Part shown: in pieces, positions 17,595-27,898 of the stretch
Layout: each line of letters begins with the position of its first letter
How positions within the stretch are numbered: the stretch's first letter is position 1
NCBI GenBank assembly: GCA_022566895.1
Contig: JADFIA010000001.1
Span: forward strand, 1-64,000
Direction: 5' to 3'
DNA: 64,000 bases
Source of the DNA: Pseudomonadota bacterium
GTDB lineage: Bacteria > Pseudomonadota > Alphaproteobacteria > Sphingomonadales > SMXR01
Made by a program: the position numbers and the translations under genes
The notes under the pieces: generated by a model
The model's database searches: none
The model's input: only the letters and a program-made list of their open reading frames with translations
What the model was told of the DNA's origin: nothing

Positions 17595-18514
17595 GCCTCG
17601 GTCGGCAAGAAGCCTTCGATCGACAGGTAGCGCTCGCCGGAATCATAATTGAAGCCGAGGATGCGCGATCCCTCTGGAAGCTCGGGAATCTTTTTGGCGA
17701 TCGCGGCCAGACAGGCGCCCGAGGAAATTCCGATCAGACAGCCCTCCTCGCGAGCCGCGCGGCGGGCGTACTCCATGGCGTCCTGCTGGTGCACCAGGAT
17801 AACCCCGTCCAAGAGGTCCATAAAAAGGTTGTCCGGAATAAATCCGGCGCCGATCCCCTGGATCATATGCGGGCCGGGCTTGCCGCCGCTGATCACCGGG
17901 GAATGCTCCGGCTCGACCGCAAAAACTTTCAGATCCGGCCATTCTTTTTTCAAAAGCTGGGCGCAGCCGGTGATATGGCCGCCGGTGCCGACGCCGGTGA
18001 TGATACAATCGAGACCCTCGGGAAAATCGGCCAGGATCTCCTGGGCCGTAAAATTCCTGTGCACATCCAGATTGGCCGGATTGTCGAACTGGGAGGGCAT
18101 CCAGGCATTGTCCATGGTTTCAAGGATCTCCTCGGCCTTGGCCACGGCGCCGGGCATGCCCTTTTCCTTGGGGGTGAGGACAAATTCGGCACCATAAGCC
18201 AGCATCAGCCGCCGGCGCTCGATCGACATCGATTCAGGCATGACCAGCAGCAGCCGATACCCTTTCACTGCCGCCACCATGGCCAGGGCAACCCCGGTGT
18301 TGCCGGAAGTGGGCTCGACAATCACGGTGTCTTTGTTAAGGGATCCGTCCGCTTCCGCCGCTTCGATCATCGACAGCCCAATACGGTCCTTGATGCTGCT
18401 GGCGGGATTGACCCGCTCCTGCTTGATCCAGACCTCGTGGGTTGAGGGGAACAGTTTATTCACCCGGATGTGCGGCGTATTGCCGATTGTTTCAAGAATA
18501 TTGTCGGCCCTCAT
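17591..18514 (-). CDS. cysK: Cysteine synthase A
   Basis: [25 protein letters not shown]...[21 protein letters not shown]...GTGGHITG. Confidence 0.95.
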   Translation of the reverse strand: MRADNILETIGNTPHIRVNKLFPSTHEVWIKQERVNPASSIKDRIGLSMIEAAEADGSLNKDTVIVEPTSGNTGVALAMVAAVKGYRLLLVMPESMSIERRRLMLAYGAEFVLTPKEKGMPGAVAKAEEILETMDNAWMPSQFDNPANLDVHRNFTAQEILADFPEGLDCIITGVGTGGHITGCAQLLKKEWPDLKVFAVEPEHSPVISGGKPGPHMIQGIGAGFIPDNLFMDLLDGVILVHQQDAMEYARRAAREEGCLIGISSGACLAAIAKKIPELPEGSRILGFNYDSGERYLSIEGFLPTEA

Positions 18515-18549
18515 AAGCTTTCTCCAATGATCGTTCGTCCAGTTTCGAG

Positions 18550-19392
18550 CTAGATGTTCCAGTTCAGCCCGCTTTCGGATTTGTCCGACGATTTGTACAT
18601 GACCCGTGAGTAGGGCAGGATCGAGTGGGTCAGAAATACATTCCCTCCGATGACCGAATCATGCCCGACCACCGTCGCACCGCCGAGGATGGTTGCATTT
18701 GCATAAATGACAACGCCGTCTTCGATCGTCGGATGCCGTTTGCTGTTCTTGTCCTCGCGGTCAACTTTGAGCGCACCGAGTGTGACGCCCTGATAAAGTT
18801 TGACGTGATCACCGATGATCGCGGTCTCGCCGACCACAACGCCGGTGCCGTGATCGACAAAGAACGACGCACCGATTTCGGCGCCCGGATTGATGTCGAT
18901 GCCGGTTTCCATATGAGCGTATTCCCCGATCAGACGTGGCAAGAGCGGAATGTCCCGGACATAAAAGCGATGTGCAATCCGATAGGCGGCGACTGCAAAA
19001 GTCCCGGGATAAGTAACGATAATCTCGCTTAATGAGTTGGCGGCCGGGTCGCCGGCCATTGCCGCTTCGGCGTCCAGACGGATGGCCTCGGCGATTTCCG
19101 GCAATTCCTGCATAAACGAATCCCCAACCCGCCGGCGCTCATCTTCGTCCCGATCCCAGAGGCGAGCCAGTAGGTCGAGCAGCTTGGCGCGCACCTCGCC
19201 CAACTTGCTCTCGATCCCCTTGGCGTCGCGCTCATCCTCGCCGGCAAACTGCGGCAGAAGCACGGCCAGCACGTTACGCAAAAACCGGCCGGCTTCCGAC
19301 ATCGTAACGCTCGGCGGGTCATCATAGGCGGCGTGCCGCGCCAAAAGCACGGCAGCGATTTTCTGAAGACTGGTCTTGTTCTTAGAGGTCAT
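18550..19392 (-). CDS. cysE: Serine O-acetyltransferase
   Basis: [50 protein letters not shown] hexapeptide repeats. Confidence 0.9.
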   Translation of the reverse strand: MTSKNKTSLQKIAAVLLARHAAYDDPPSVTMSEAGRFLRNVLAVLLPQFAGEDERDAKGIESKLGEVRAKLLDLLARLWDRDEDERRRVGDSFMQELPEIAEAIRLDAEAAMAGDPAANSLSEIIVTYPGTFAVAAYRIAHRFYVRDIPLLPRLIGEYAHMETGIDINPGAEIGASFFVDHGTGVVVGETAIIGDHVKLYQGVTLGALKVDREDKNSKRHPTIEDGVVIYANATILGGATVVGHDSVIGGNVFLTHSILPYSRVMYKSSDKSESGLNWNI

Positions 19393-19550
19393 CGCTTGTT
19401 GCCCCGATCCTCGCAGTCCTGGGACCGCCTGCCCACCGGGCTCTATCTTTTGACAAAGCCATCAAAGGCGCAACCCATTTTCGGTCCGGCCAGCATTTAC
19501 CAGTCCACAGATATCACGCATTGGCCCCGGTTGCAGCTTAACACCCCTTA

Positions 19551-20327
19551 TCAAGACCCGGAAATCGGCCCATCGTCAGTTGACGTGGCAGGCTTTTCCC
19601 TAAGTTCCTCGCCAGCGGCGGCCATCGCCTCTTTGGTCAACTCGAAGCTGCGGCCAACGACTCGGCGCCCCAACTCGGCCTGGAACGCGTCTTTGTCGAG
19701 CCCCTGGGGCATCGGCGGGTGGTATTCGAGAATGATCTTGCCTGGCCGCATCCAAAACTCACGAGCCGACCAGAAATAGCCGGCATTGGTAGCCGAAGTG
19801 ATGACCCTAAAGTCGGTTCCGTCCTGAATATGGAAAGCGCCGCTTCTGAGCTTGATCTGCTGCAGTGACTTCACCCGTGTGCCTTCCGGGTAGACCAGAA
19901 GTGGACGCTTGGACTGCCTCAGGAGTTCTCCTATATCCGGCAGATTCTCATGTGCAGTACCCTTGCCACGGTCAATTTTCAGGATCTCCATTTTGCGGAG
20001 CAGCGTCCCGAAAGCCGGAATATAGAACAGCTCGCGCTTACCAAGCCCAGTCGGATAGGGAATAATGCTGGCCGCAAGAAAAGCATCGATCGTACTTTCG
20101 TGCCGTGGGCAAACAATATAGGGACCCTCAGCCGGCAGGTTTTCGAGACCGCGGACTTCGATATCTATCCGCACGATTTTCTTTAGCAGCCAGCGAACAA
20201 AATCGGTCCAATGGCGTATGCCGTGATAGATAGGGCGGTACGTCTTCGCCGGAACCGCCGCTAGCATGCTGATCACCCAAAGCGGTAGGAGCGTGTAGAA
20301 GGTCAATTTGAAGATAATCGTCCGCAT
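19551..20327 (-). CDS. plsC: 1-acyl-sn-glycerol-3-phosphate acyltransferase
   Basis: YIVCPRHESTIDAFLAA (H-x4-D-like) and LLVYPEGTRVK motifs. Confidence 0.88.
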   Translation of the reverse strand: MRTIIFKLTFYTLLPLWVISMLAAVPAKTYRPIYHGIRHWTDFVRWLLKKIVRIDIEVRGLENLPAEGPYIVCPRHESTIDAFLAASIIPYPTGLGKRELFYIPAFGTLLRKMEILKIDRGKGTAHENLPDIGELLRQSKRPLLVYPEGTRVKSLQQIKLRSGAFHIQDGTDFRVITSATNAGYFWSAREFWMRPGKIILEYHPPMPQGLDKDAFQAELGRRVVGRSFELTKEAMAAAGEELREKPATSTDDGPISGS

Positions 20328-20577
20328 CCGTCCCCCTGGTCTTGCTACATGTGTTGTAGGACTTCCGGCGGGAGGTGATCAAGGGTTTGGCGTTCGGCTC
20401 TTGTTCGAAGAGGCAAAGACGAGTAAACAGACAGCCGCTTCTGAAGCGCCTAATTCGACCAGAGCGAAGCACGCTTATGGTGTCTGACGGTCAGGGCATG
20501 GACAAATCTTTCGAGCAATTCCAAGTCATGCTGGGGCTGCGTGACCAAGGGCCGGTGGCCGCGCACTTTGAGGAACG

Positions 20578-21336
20578 ATGAAGTTCAAGGATCATTTTTC
20601 CGATATCGCCCAAGCTTACGCGCGGGCCCGACCCGCTTATCCCCCAGAGCTGTTCAAATTTCTGGCTGAGGTCGCGCCGGCTCGGAAGCGAGCCTGGGAT
20701 TGCGCTACGGGAAGTGGCCAGGCGGCGATTGGTCTGAGCGAATGGTTCGAAGAGGTCCAGGCAACCGACGCCAGCCCGGATCAGATCGCGCAGTCGATTG
20801 GCAGGGAAAACATAACTTACAGCGTGCAACTTGCGGAAAAGACCGAGTTTGCGGACAAATCCTTCGATCTCGTCAATGTTGCGACGGCGCTCCACTGGTT
20901 TGACCTCGATCGATTTTACGGCGAGGTGTACCGTCTCCTAAAGCCGCAAGGAATTTTGGCCATATACAGCCACAAGCAGTTTCACATCAGGGGGCCGGTT
21001 GGGGAGATAATTCGCCAGCTGATCTTCGAGCCAGTGGAGCCCTTTTGGCCGGCTGAAACGAGGCTGATAAGGGCCGAATACAGATCCATTCCTTTCCCGT
21101 TCGACGAAGTACCGGCGCCACAGCTGCGGATGAATCTCGACTGGGATTTCGACGATCTGAAAACTTATTTGGGAACTTGGTCGGCGGTGCGGAATTTCAT
21201 TCGCGAATTCGGACCGCAGCCGATGCAAAGCGCCTTGGAAGAGGTTGCAAAGGCTTGGGGAACTCGGGAAACGAAAAGGCCGGTGACGATGGATATGGTG
21301 GCGCGTATCGGCCGGCTCCGCGGGAACGCGGTCTAA
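20578..21336 (+). CDS. SAM-dependent class I methyltransferase
   Basis: AWDCATGSGQAAIGLSEWFEEVQATDASPDQI...DLVNVATALHWFDLDRFYGEVYRLLKPQGILAIYS. Confidence 0.85.
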   Translation: MKFKDHFSDIAQAYARARPAYPPELFKFLAEVAPARKRAWDCATGSGQAAIGLSEWFEEVQATDASPDQIAQSIGRENITYSVQLAEKTEFADKSFDLVNVATALHWFDLDRFYGEVYRLLKPQGILAIYSHKQFHIRGPVGEIIRQLIFEPVEPFWPAETRLIRAEYRSIPFPFDEVPAPQLRMNLDWDFDDLKTYLGTWSAVRNFIREFGPQPMQSALEEVAKAWGTRETKRPVTMDMVARIGRLRGNAV

Positions 21337-21372
21337 GGGCGCAGCTTGGGGCGAAGAAGTTCGGGGAAGAAG

Positions 21373-21398
21373 AAAAAGGGGGGCGATGGATGCCCCCC
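21373..21398 (-). terminator. Intrinsic terminator downstream of the cold-shock gene
   Basis: Minus strand GGGGGGCATCCATCGCCCCCC followed by TTTTTC. Confidence 0.75.
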
Positions 21399-21405
21399 AA
21401 ATCCT

Positions 21406-21615
21406 TTAGTCAGCCAAAACCAGGCTGTCAGCCGAGACGCGTCCCTGGCGATCTTCCGCCAGTTCATACGTAATCTTTTGACCATCCTGAAGGGTGTTCA
21501 GGCCGGCCCGTTCGACGGCCGAAATATGCACGAATACATCGTTTTCGCTATCGTCCGGCTTGATAAAGCCATAGCCCTTGCTTGGATTGAACCACTTAAC
21601 AGTTCCTGTAGTCAT
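21406..21615 (-). CDS. Cold shock protein (CspA family)
   Basis: MTTGTVKWFNPSKGYGFIKPDDSENDVFVHISAVERAGLNTLQDGQKITYELAEDRQGRVSADSL. Confidence 0.95.
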   Translation of the reverse strand: MTTGTVKWFNPSKGYGFIKPDDSENDVFVHISAVERAGLNTLQDGQKITYELAEDRQGRVSADSLVLAD

Positions 21616-21905
21616 TCTATTTCCTTTCGCGCGAAGCCAGAAGTGGAGACGGGGTAGCACCGCGCGAAACCAAGTCCAGATCTTCGTAAGCTATTGGCAT
21701 TCAAGAAACGATCACAACCAGCCGCCACATTGATGTACCCGGACGGCCGTGGAGAAACTCATCTGTTTAGGGAAGTCACTCAATATCGATTCGAAAATTG
21801 CCAGTTCGTCCAATTACCTTTCGGTGAAATTGCCTCTATAGCAATGGCGGCGGAGTGTCAACCGGCCACGGCGGCGCTTGGGCCGTGGCGTTGAGCCGCG
21901 TGGAT

Positions 21906-21982
21906 TGGTGCACCCGGCGAGATTCGAACTCACGACCTCTGCCTTCGGAGGGCAGCGCTCTATCCAACTGAGCTACGGGTGC
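21906..21982 (-). tRNA. tRNA-Arg (anticodon CCG), CCA encoded
   Basis: Minus strand GCACCCGTAGCTCAGTTGGATAGAGCGCTGCCCTCCGAAGGCAGAGGTCGTGAGTTCGAATCTCGCCGGGTGCACCA folds as a cloverleaf; anticodon loop CTCCGAA. Confidence 0.96.
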
Positions 21983-22066
21983 ATCGGCGGCGGCCGGCGC
22001 ATCGAGGCGCCCAAGCCGGGCGCACATTAGTCAATAATCCGCAAATTGGCAAACGCGTTTTGGCGC

Positions 22067-23674
22067 TTATTTCCTTGGCTCTGGTTTGAGAACCGTATTT
22101 TCGGCCTTGGGCAGCAGATCGGGGCAATCGAGCGTGTAATGAAGGCCGCGCGATTCCCGCCGCCGGATCGCCGAGCGGACGATTAGGTCGGCTGCAGTCA
22201 ACAGATTCCGCAACTCCAGAAGGTCCTTGGAGACCCGGAAATTTCCATAGTAGTCATGAACTTCGTGCATCAGCATCTCGAGCCGCCGCTTGGCCCGCTC
22301 GAGCCGCTTGTCGGTTCGTACAATCCCCACGTAGTCCCACATAAAGCGCCGCAGCTCAGCCCAGTTATGAGTCACCACAACTTCCTCGTCGGAATCGGTG
22401 ACCCGGCTTTCGTCCCACGGTCGGGCTTGGCCGAGCAGTTGGCGCGCCGGGGCCGACTCAAGAATGTCCTTGGCCGCCGCCTCGGCAAAGACCAGACATT
22501 CAAGCAGCGAATTGGAAGCCATACGATTGGCGCCGTGCAGGCCCGTATGGGCCGCCTCGCCAATCGTATAGAGGCGGGAAAGGTCGGACCGTCCCCTGAG
22601 GTCGGTCATTACGCCGCCGCAGGTGTAATGGGCCGCTGGCACCACCGGAATCGGCTCCCTGGCCAGGTCAAATCCGAAATCGAGGCAACGGGCATAAATA
22701 TTTGGGAAATGCTCTTTGATGAACGCCTCGCCTTTTTTGCTTATGTCGAGATAAACGCACATCAGGCCCCGGCGCTTCATCTGGTTATCGATCGCCCGGG
22801 CAACGATGTCCCGGGGTGCCAGCTCGGCTCGTGGGTCAAATTGGTCCAGAAACCGCTCGCCGTTTCCCAACAGCAGCTCCGCCCCCTCGCCGCGCAGAGC
22901 CTCGGAGATGAGGTAGGACTTCGCTTGGCGATGATACAGGCAGGTCGGGTGGAACTGGTTGAACTCCATATTGGCGACCCGGCAACCGGCCCGCCAGGCC
23001 ATCGCGATGCCGTCTCCGGTCGATCCGTCCGGGTTCGAGCTGTAGAGGTAGACCCGGCTGGCACCGCCGGTTGCCAACACCGTGGCACCGGCCAACATCG
23101 TTGAAATGGCATTTGCCTTAATATCGAGAATATAGGCGCCGTAACAGGCGCCGCTGTCTCGCGTACCCCGCTCCATGTGCCGACCGGTAATCAGATCGAT
23201 GGCCATATGATTCTCAAGGACTGTAATATTAGGATTTTTCCGGGCCTCCGTTTCAAGGGTGTTCTGGATGGCGCTGCCGGTCGCGTCATCAACATGGATG
23301 ACCCGGCGATGGCTATGCCCACCTTCGCGGGTCAGGTGGAAAGGAAAATCTTCGTCGATCGGCGCGTGCGGCGTAAAAGGGACACCAAGCCCAATCAGAT
23401 CCCGGATCGCCCGCGGACCCGCCTCAACGACAAATTGAACGGTCGCCGGATCGCAAAGCCCGGCCCCTGCGTCGAGCGTATCGTTGACGTGGGATTCAAT
23501 AGAATCCCCAGCCTTAAGCACAGCCGCGATCCCCCCTTGCGCCCAAGCCGTCGAACCAGCAGAGAGCTTGGCCTTTGAAATCACCGCGACCTGCATCGAG
23601 CCGGCCAGCTTCAGGGCCAGCGACAGACCGGCAGCGCCGGAGCCGATCACCAGGCAGTCGAATTCTCTAGTCAT
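22067..23674 (-). CDS. nadB: L-aspartate oxidase
   Basis: MTREFDCLVIGSGAAGLSLAL...AWAQGGIAAV...YTCGGVMTDLRGRSDLSRLYTIGEAAHTGLHGANRMASNSLLECLVF. Confidence 0.94.
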   Translation of the reverse strand: MTREFDCLVIGSGAAGLSLALKLAGSMQVAVISKAKLSAGSTAWAQGGIAAVLKAGDSIESHVNDTLDAGAGLCDPATVQFVVEAGPRAIRDLIGLGVPFTPHAPIDEDFPFHLTREGGHSHRRVIHVDDATGSAIQNTLETEARKNPNITVLENHMAIDLITGRHMERGTRDSGACYGAYILDIKANAISTMLAGATVLATGGASRVYLYSSNPDGSTGDGIAMAWRAGCRVANMEFNQFHPTCLYHRQAKSYLISEALRGEGAELLLGNGERFLDQFDPRAELAPRDIVARAIDNQMKRRGLMCVYLDISKKGEAFIKEHFPNIYARCLDFGFDLAREPIPVVPAAHYTCGGVMTDLRGRSDLSRLYTIGEAAHTGLHGANRMASNSLLECLVFAEAAAKDILESAPARQLLGQARPWDESRVTDSDEEVVVTHNWAELRRFMWDYVGIVRTDKRLERAKRRLEMLMHEVHDYYGNFRVSKDLLELRNLLTAADLIVRSAIRRRESRGLHYTLDCPDLLPKAENTVLKPEPRK

Positions 23675-24644
23675 CGACCTGGTCGTCAGAAGGGACCTGA
23701 TCTTCACCCGAACTCGGCCGCGTGAGCTGAAGAAAAACGTCCTCCAGATCGGTCTCGCTGGTCGACAGGTCACGGATTGTTAGCCCAGCCTGGTGGACGC
23801 TTTCGAGAATCTCGCCAACCGTTGTGGTTGACCGGTTGACTTGGATGACCATCCGATCAGGCCGCTCAAGATGCAGATTGTAGCCTTTAAGACCAGCCGG
23901 CACTTCATCTAGCGGCTCCGCCAGGTCAAAAATCATCTCCTTTTCATCGATGCGCGCCAGCAGGACCTCGGTCGGCTCACAGGCCACCAGCTGGCCATGA
24001 TTGATAATCGCGATCGTCTCACAAAGATTTTCAGCCTCCTCCAAATAGTGTGTCGTCAGGACGATTGTGGTGCCCGCGGCATGCAGCTTTCTGATGTTTT
24101 CCCAAAGCTGCTGGCGCAGTTCGACATCCACCCCGGCGGTTGGCTCGTCGAGAATCAGAATCGGCGGCGAGTGAACCATCGCCTTGGCCACAAGCAGGCG
24201 CCGCTTCATGCCGCCGGAAAGGGTCCGCGAATAGGCGTCCGCTTTGTCTTCCAATTGCACCATGCGAAGAATCTCACGGCTTCGCCTTGCACGTTTGGGC
24301 ACCCCGTAAAGACCGGCCTGCATTTCGAGGGTCTCGAATGGTGTGAAAAAGGGGTCGATAAACAGTTCCTGGGGCACTACGCCGATGGAATTGCGAGCAT
24401 TCCGCGGGTACTTATCGAGGTCAAATCCCCAGATCTCGGCGCTGCCCGCCGTCTTTCTGACCAGCCCGGCGAGAATATTGATAAAAGTCGATTTGCCGGC
24501 GCCATTGGGACCCAGAAGTCCGAAAATGGAACCACGTGGGATGGTCAAATCGATACTGTCAAGAGCAAGAACCGGTGCCGTCTTGCCACTACCCCGGTAA
24601 AGCTTTTTAAGCCCTGTGACTTCGATTGCGGCCTCTTGGGTCAC
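23667..24644 (-). CDS. ABC transporter ATP-binding protein (ABC-2/drug-type)
   Basis: Walker A GPNGAGKST, signature LSGGMKRRL, Walker B ILILDEPT. Confidence 0.92.
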   Translation of the reverse strand: MTQEAAIEVTGLKKLYRGSGKTAPVLALDSIDLTIPRGSIFGLLGPNGAGKSTFINILAGLVRKTAGSAEIWGFDLDKYPRNARNSIGVVPQELFIDPFFTPFETLEMQAGLYGVPKRARRSREILRMVQLEDKADAYSRTLSGGMKRRLLVAKAMVHSPPILILDEPTAGVDVELRQQLWENIRKLHAAGTTIVLTTHYLEEAENLCETIAIINHGQLVACEPTEVLLARIDEKEMIFDLAEPLDEVPAGLKGYNLHLERPDRMVIQVNRSTTTVGEILESVHQAGLTIRDLSTSETDLEDVFLQLTRPSSGEDQVPSDDQVDD

Positions 24645-24799
24645 GATTGCATCCCTTTTAGATTCTACTCAGCTATCGCTATCATTCCGCTGGTGTGAAG
24701 GTCAATGTATCGCTCGCCTGATAGAGGGAACTGCAAGTCATTGTCTCCTTGTGTGCGCCTCGCTATAACTTGCAGACTGCTAACCGACTGGGCGAGCGC

Positions 24800-24988
24800 A
24801 TGAATATTGAACCTCCTGAGACCATCATGATCGACACAAAAAAAGTGGCCTGTGACGGCGGTGGCGGGACACTTGGTCACCCGCGCGTTTACTTGAGCCT
24901 CGAGGGGCACGGCCAGGTGGAATGCCCCTATTGCGACCGACTGTACATCTTTGAAGATCCGGCCGGGAATCAGGATCGAACCCCCTGA
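24800..24988 (+). CDS. Zinc-finger (zf-CHCC, NDUFS6-like) small protein
   Basis: VACDGGGGTLGHPRVYLSLEGHGQVECPYCDRLYIF: C-H-C-C pattern. Confidence 0.88.
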   Translation: MNIEPPETIMIDTKKVACDGGGGTLGHPRVYLSLEGHGQVECPYCDRLYIFEDPAGNQDRTP

Positions 24989-25039
24989 AATGAGCTTGGC
25001 GCAAGAGCTCGATTACGGATTCTAGGGCATTTCATACTA

Positions 25040-27823
25040 ATGGCGACAAAAAAGAACCAAGCCCTTGAGCACCTCTATCTGATCGATGGATCCGGCTATA
25101 TTTTCCGCGCCTATCATGCGCTGCCGCCTATGCAGAGATCGGACGGTACGCCGATAAATGCGGTGCTGGGGTTTTCCAACATGCTGCTTAAGCTTCTCGA
25201 GGACTTGCTCGAAGGGGAGAAACCCACCCATCTGGCGGTCATTTTCGACCGCAGCCGAAAAACTTTTCGCAATGAAATTTACAAGGATTATAAGGCCAAT
25301 CGCCCGCCGCCGCCCGACGATCTGATCCCGCAGTTTCCATTGATCCGGGAGGCCACCGAGGCGTTTGGCCTGCCGTCGATCGATATGGAGGGTTATGAGG
25401 CGGACGATTTGATTGCGACTTACGCACGCCTGGCTCGCGAGCGCGGCTGGACCACGACGATCGTGTCCTCGGACAAGGATCTGATGCAGTTGGTCGGTGA
25501 TCAGGTGGATATGTTCGACAGCATGAAGAACAAACGCATCGGGACAGCCGAAGTGATTGAAAAATTCGGCGTCGGACCGGAAAAGGTAATCGAGGTCCAG
25601 GCCCTGGCTGGCGACAGTTCCGATAATGTCCCCGGCGTGCCCGGGATTGGTGTCAAGACGGCCGCCCAGTTGATCAATGAATATGGGGATCTCGAGACAC
25701 TGCTTGAAAGAGCGCGGGAGATCAAACAGCCTAAGCGGCGCGAAAATCTGATCGCGCATGCCGACTTGGCACGGATCAGCCTTGATCTGGTGCGGTTGCG
25801 TGATGACGTGCCGGTTGAACATTCCCTCGACACTTTTGTGCTCAAGCCGGTGCCAACCCAGCAGGCGTTGCGTTTCGCCGATGATATGGAGTTCCGATCC
25901 CTGAAGTCCAAGCTTGCGACAAGGCTGGGTGCGGGCATTGGTGACCGCGAAGCATCACCCGAGGCCAAACCCGAAAAGCGCCTGTACGAAACGGTTACCG
26001 ACCTCGAACGGCTGAAATTCTGGGTTGAGGCGGCGACCAGAGAAGGCGTCGTCGCCGTCGACACAGAGACCACCTGCTTAGACGCCATGCAGGCGGAGTT
26101 GGTCGGCGTTTCCCTTTCCATTACCCCGGGCGCTGCCTGCTACATTCCCTTGCGCCATCGCGCGCCCGGCGGCGAAGGCCTTGATCTGGAGGGCGCCGCT
26201 CCGGATCAAATTCCAGTAGATCAGGCGCTGGCACTCCTGAAGCCGCTACTGGAGAATCCGAGTGTCCTCAAGGTCGGGCAGAACATCAAATATGATTTAT
26301 TGATCTTCAAAGGGGAGGGCATCGAGGTCAGCCCGATCGACGACACGATGGCGATCTCCTATGTGCTCGAGTGCGGCCTGCACGGGCACGGTATGGACGA
26401 GCTGTCGATGCTGCATTTCGGGATCAAACCGATTTCCTTCAAAGAGGTGGCGGGTACTGGCAGGGCGCAGGTGACCTTCGACCGGGTGCCCCTGGCAGCG
26501 GCCAGCGAATATGCGGCCGAGGATGCGGACATAACCCTGCGTATCTACCGGGCCCTAAAGCCACGCTTGGCCACGGAAGGACTTCGCACGGTTTATGAAA
26601 CCCTGGAGCGGCCTCTGATTCCGGTCCTCGCGAACATGGAGGCAACGGGGGTGAAAGTGGACCGCGCCACCCTAGCCCGCCTTTCATTGGAATTTGCCGA
26701 AGGAATGGAAGGCTTTGCGTCCGAAATTCACAAGCTAGCCGGCAAGGGGTTTAATATAGCCTCTCCAAAGCAGCTCGGCGAGATTCTGTTCGACGAGATG
26801 GGGCTCGAGGGTGGCAAGAAGGGTAAGACCGGCGCTTATTCCACTGATGCTTCGGTCCTCGAAAGACTGGCCGCCGAAGGTCATCAATTGCCGGCCAGGG
26901 TCCTCGATTGGCGCCTGTTGGCGAAGCTCAAAAACACCTACACAGATACCCTGCAAAAAGAGATTAACCCGGAGACCGGCCGGGTTCACACGTCCTTCTC
27001 GATCGCCGCAACATCAACCGGGCGGCTCGCATCGAGCAATCCCAACCTCCAGAATATTCCGATCCGGACCGAGGAGGGTCGCAAGATCCGCGAAGCCTTT
27101 GTGGCCGAAAAGGGCAACAAGCTATTGGCTGCAGACTACAGTCAGATCGAGTTGCGCCTTTTGGCCGAGATTGCCGAGATTGATGCACTTCGTGAGGCCT
27201 TCGATCAAGGTCTCGATATTCACGCCATGACCGCATCCGAGGTTTTCGGAGTGCCGATCGAAGGCATGGACCGACAAACAAGACGTCAAGCCAAGGCCAT
27301 AAATTTCGGGATTATTTACGGCATTTCGGCCTTCGGGCTGGCCAATCAGCTCGGCATCACTCGGACCGAGGCGCAAGCTTATATGGATCGTTACTTTGAG
27401 CGCTTCCCGGGTATTCGCGACTATATGGAAAAGACCAGGGAAGAAGCGCGAGCGCAGGGCTATGTGACGACACTCTTTGGTCGGCGCTGCCACGTCCGCG
27501 GCATCAAGGATCGTAATCCATCGATGCGCAAATTTGCCGAACGGGCCGCCATTAACGCACCCTTGCAGGGATCGGCCGCGGATATCATCAGGCGAGCCAT
27601 GATCCGCATGCCCGGCGCATTAGAGGAAGCTGGTTTGGATGATGTCAGGATGCTCCTGCAGGTCCACGACGAGTTGATCTTTGAACTGCCGAAAGGGCAG
27701 GTCGAAGCGGCCTCGCAAGTGATCAAGAAAACCATGGAGACGGCGGCCCATCCGGCGGTCGAGATGTCGGTGCCGATCGTTGTCGATTGCGATTTCGGGG
27801 ATAATTGGAATCAGGCGCACTGA
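25040..27823 (+). CDS. polA: DNA polymerase I
   Basis: 5'-3' exo, 3'-5' exo (VDTETT) and polymerase motifs (DYSQIELRLLAEI, RRQAKAINFGIIYG, QVHDELIFE). Confidence 0.97.
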   Translation: MATKKNQALEHLYLIDGSGYIFRAYHALPPMQRSDGTPINAVLGFSNMLLKLLEDLLEGEKPTHLAVIFDRSRKTFRNEIYKDYKANRPPPPDDLIPQFPLIREATEAFGLPSIDMEGYEADDLIATYARLARERGWTTTIVSSDKDLMQLVGDQVDMFDSMKNKRIGTAEVIEKFGVGPEKVIEVQALAGDSSDNVPGVPGIGVKTAAQLINEYGDLETLLERAREIKQPKRRENLIAHADLARISLDLVRLRDDVPVEHSLDTFVLKPVPTQQALRFADDMEFRSLKSKLATRLGAGIGDREASPEAKPEKRLYETVTDLERLKFWVEAATREGVVAVDTETTCLDAMQAELVGVSLSITPGAACYIPLRHRAPGGEGLDLEGAAPDQIPVDQALALLKPLLENPSVLKVGQNIKYDLLIFKGEGIEVSPIDDTMAISYVLECGLHGHGMDELSMLHFGIKPISFKEVAGTGRAQVTFDRVPLAAASEYAAEDADITLRIYRALKPRLATEGLRTVYETLERPLIPVLANMEATGVKVDRATLARLSLEFAEGMEGFASEIHKLAGKGFNIASPKQLGEILFDEMGLEGGKKGKTGAYSTDASVLERLAAEGHQLPARVLDWRLLAKLKNTYTDTLQKEINPETGRVHTSFSIAATSTGRLASSNPNLQNIPIRTEEGRKIREAFVAEKGNKLLAADYSQIELRLLAEIAEIDALREAFDQGLDIHAMTASEVFGVPIEGMDRQTRRQAKAINFGIIYGISAFGLANQLGITRTEAQAYMDRYFERFPGIRDYMEKTREEARAQGYVTTLFGRRCHVRGIKDRNPSMRKFAERAAINAPLQGSAADIIRRAMIRMPGALEEAGLDDVRMLLQVHDELIFELPKGQVEAASQVIKKTMETAAHPAVEMSVPIVVDCDFGDNWNQAH

Positions 27824-27850
27824 ATAATTCGCGTTATCATTCCCATTGAA

Positions 27851-27874
27851 AAGGGCGGCCCGGAGGCCGCCCTT
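27851..27874. terminator. Stem-loop between the convergent polA and TonB-receptor genes
   Basis: AAGGGCGGCC-CGGA-GGCCGCCCTT perfect 10-bp stem; U tract weak on either strand. Confidence 0.6.
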
Positions 27875-27898
27875 CGCTGATTTTGATCCAACCAACCG

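Noticed and set aside
21906-21982. tRNA-Arg as a possible integration site for a genomic island
   Set aside because: No integrase, no repeated tRNA 3' end and only housekeeping genes on both sides
22256-23104. 282-aa plus-strand ORF opposite nadB
   Set aside because: Antisense to a well-supported gene; low-complexity, no recognisable motif
24731-24775. CTGCAAGT ... ACTTGCAG inverted repeat upstream of the zf-CHCC gene
   Set aside because: Short arms with a 29-nt gap; could easily arise by chance and has no supporting context
25037-25822. 261-aa minus-strand ORF opposite polA
   Set aside because: Shadow ORF of polA codon bias
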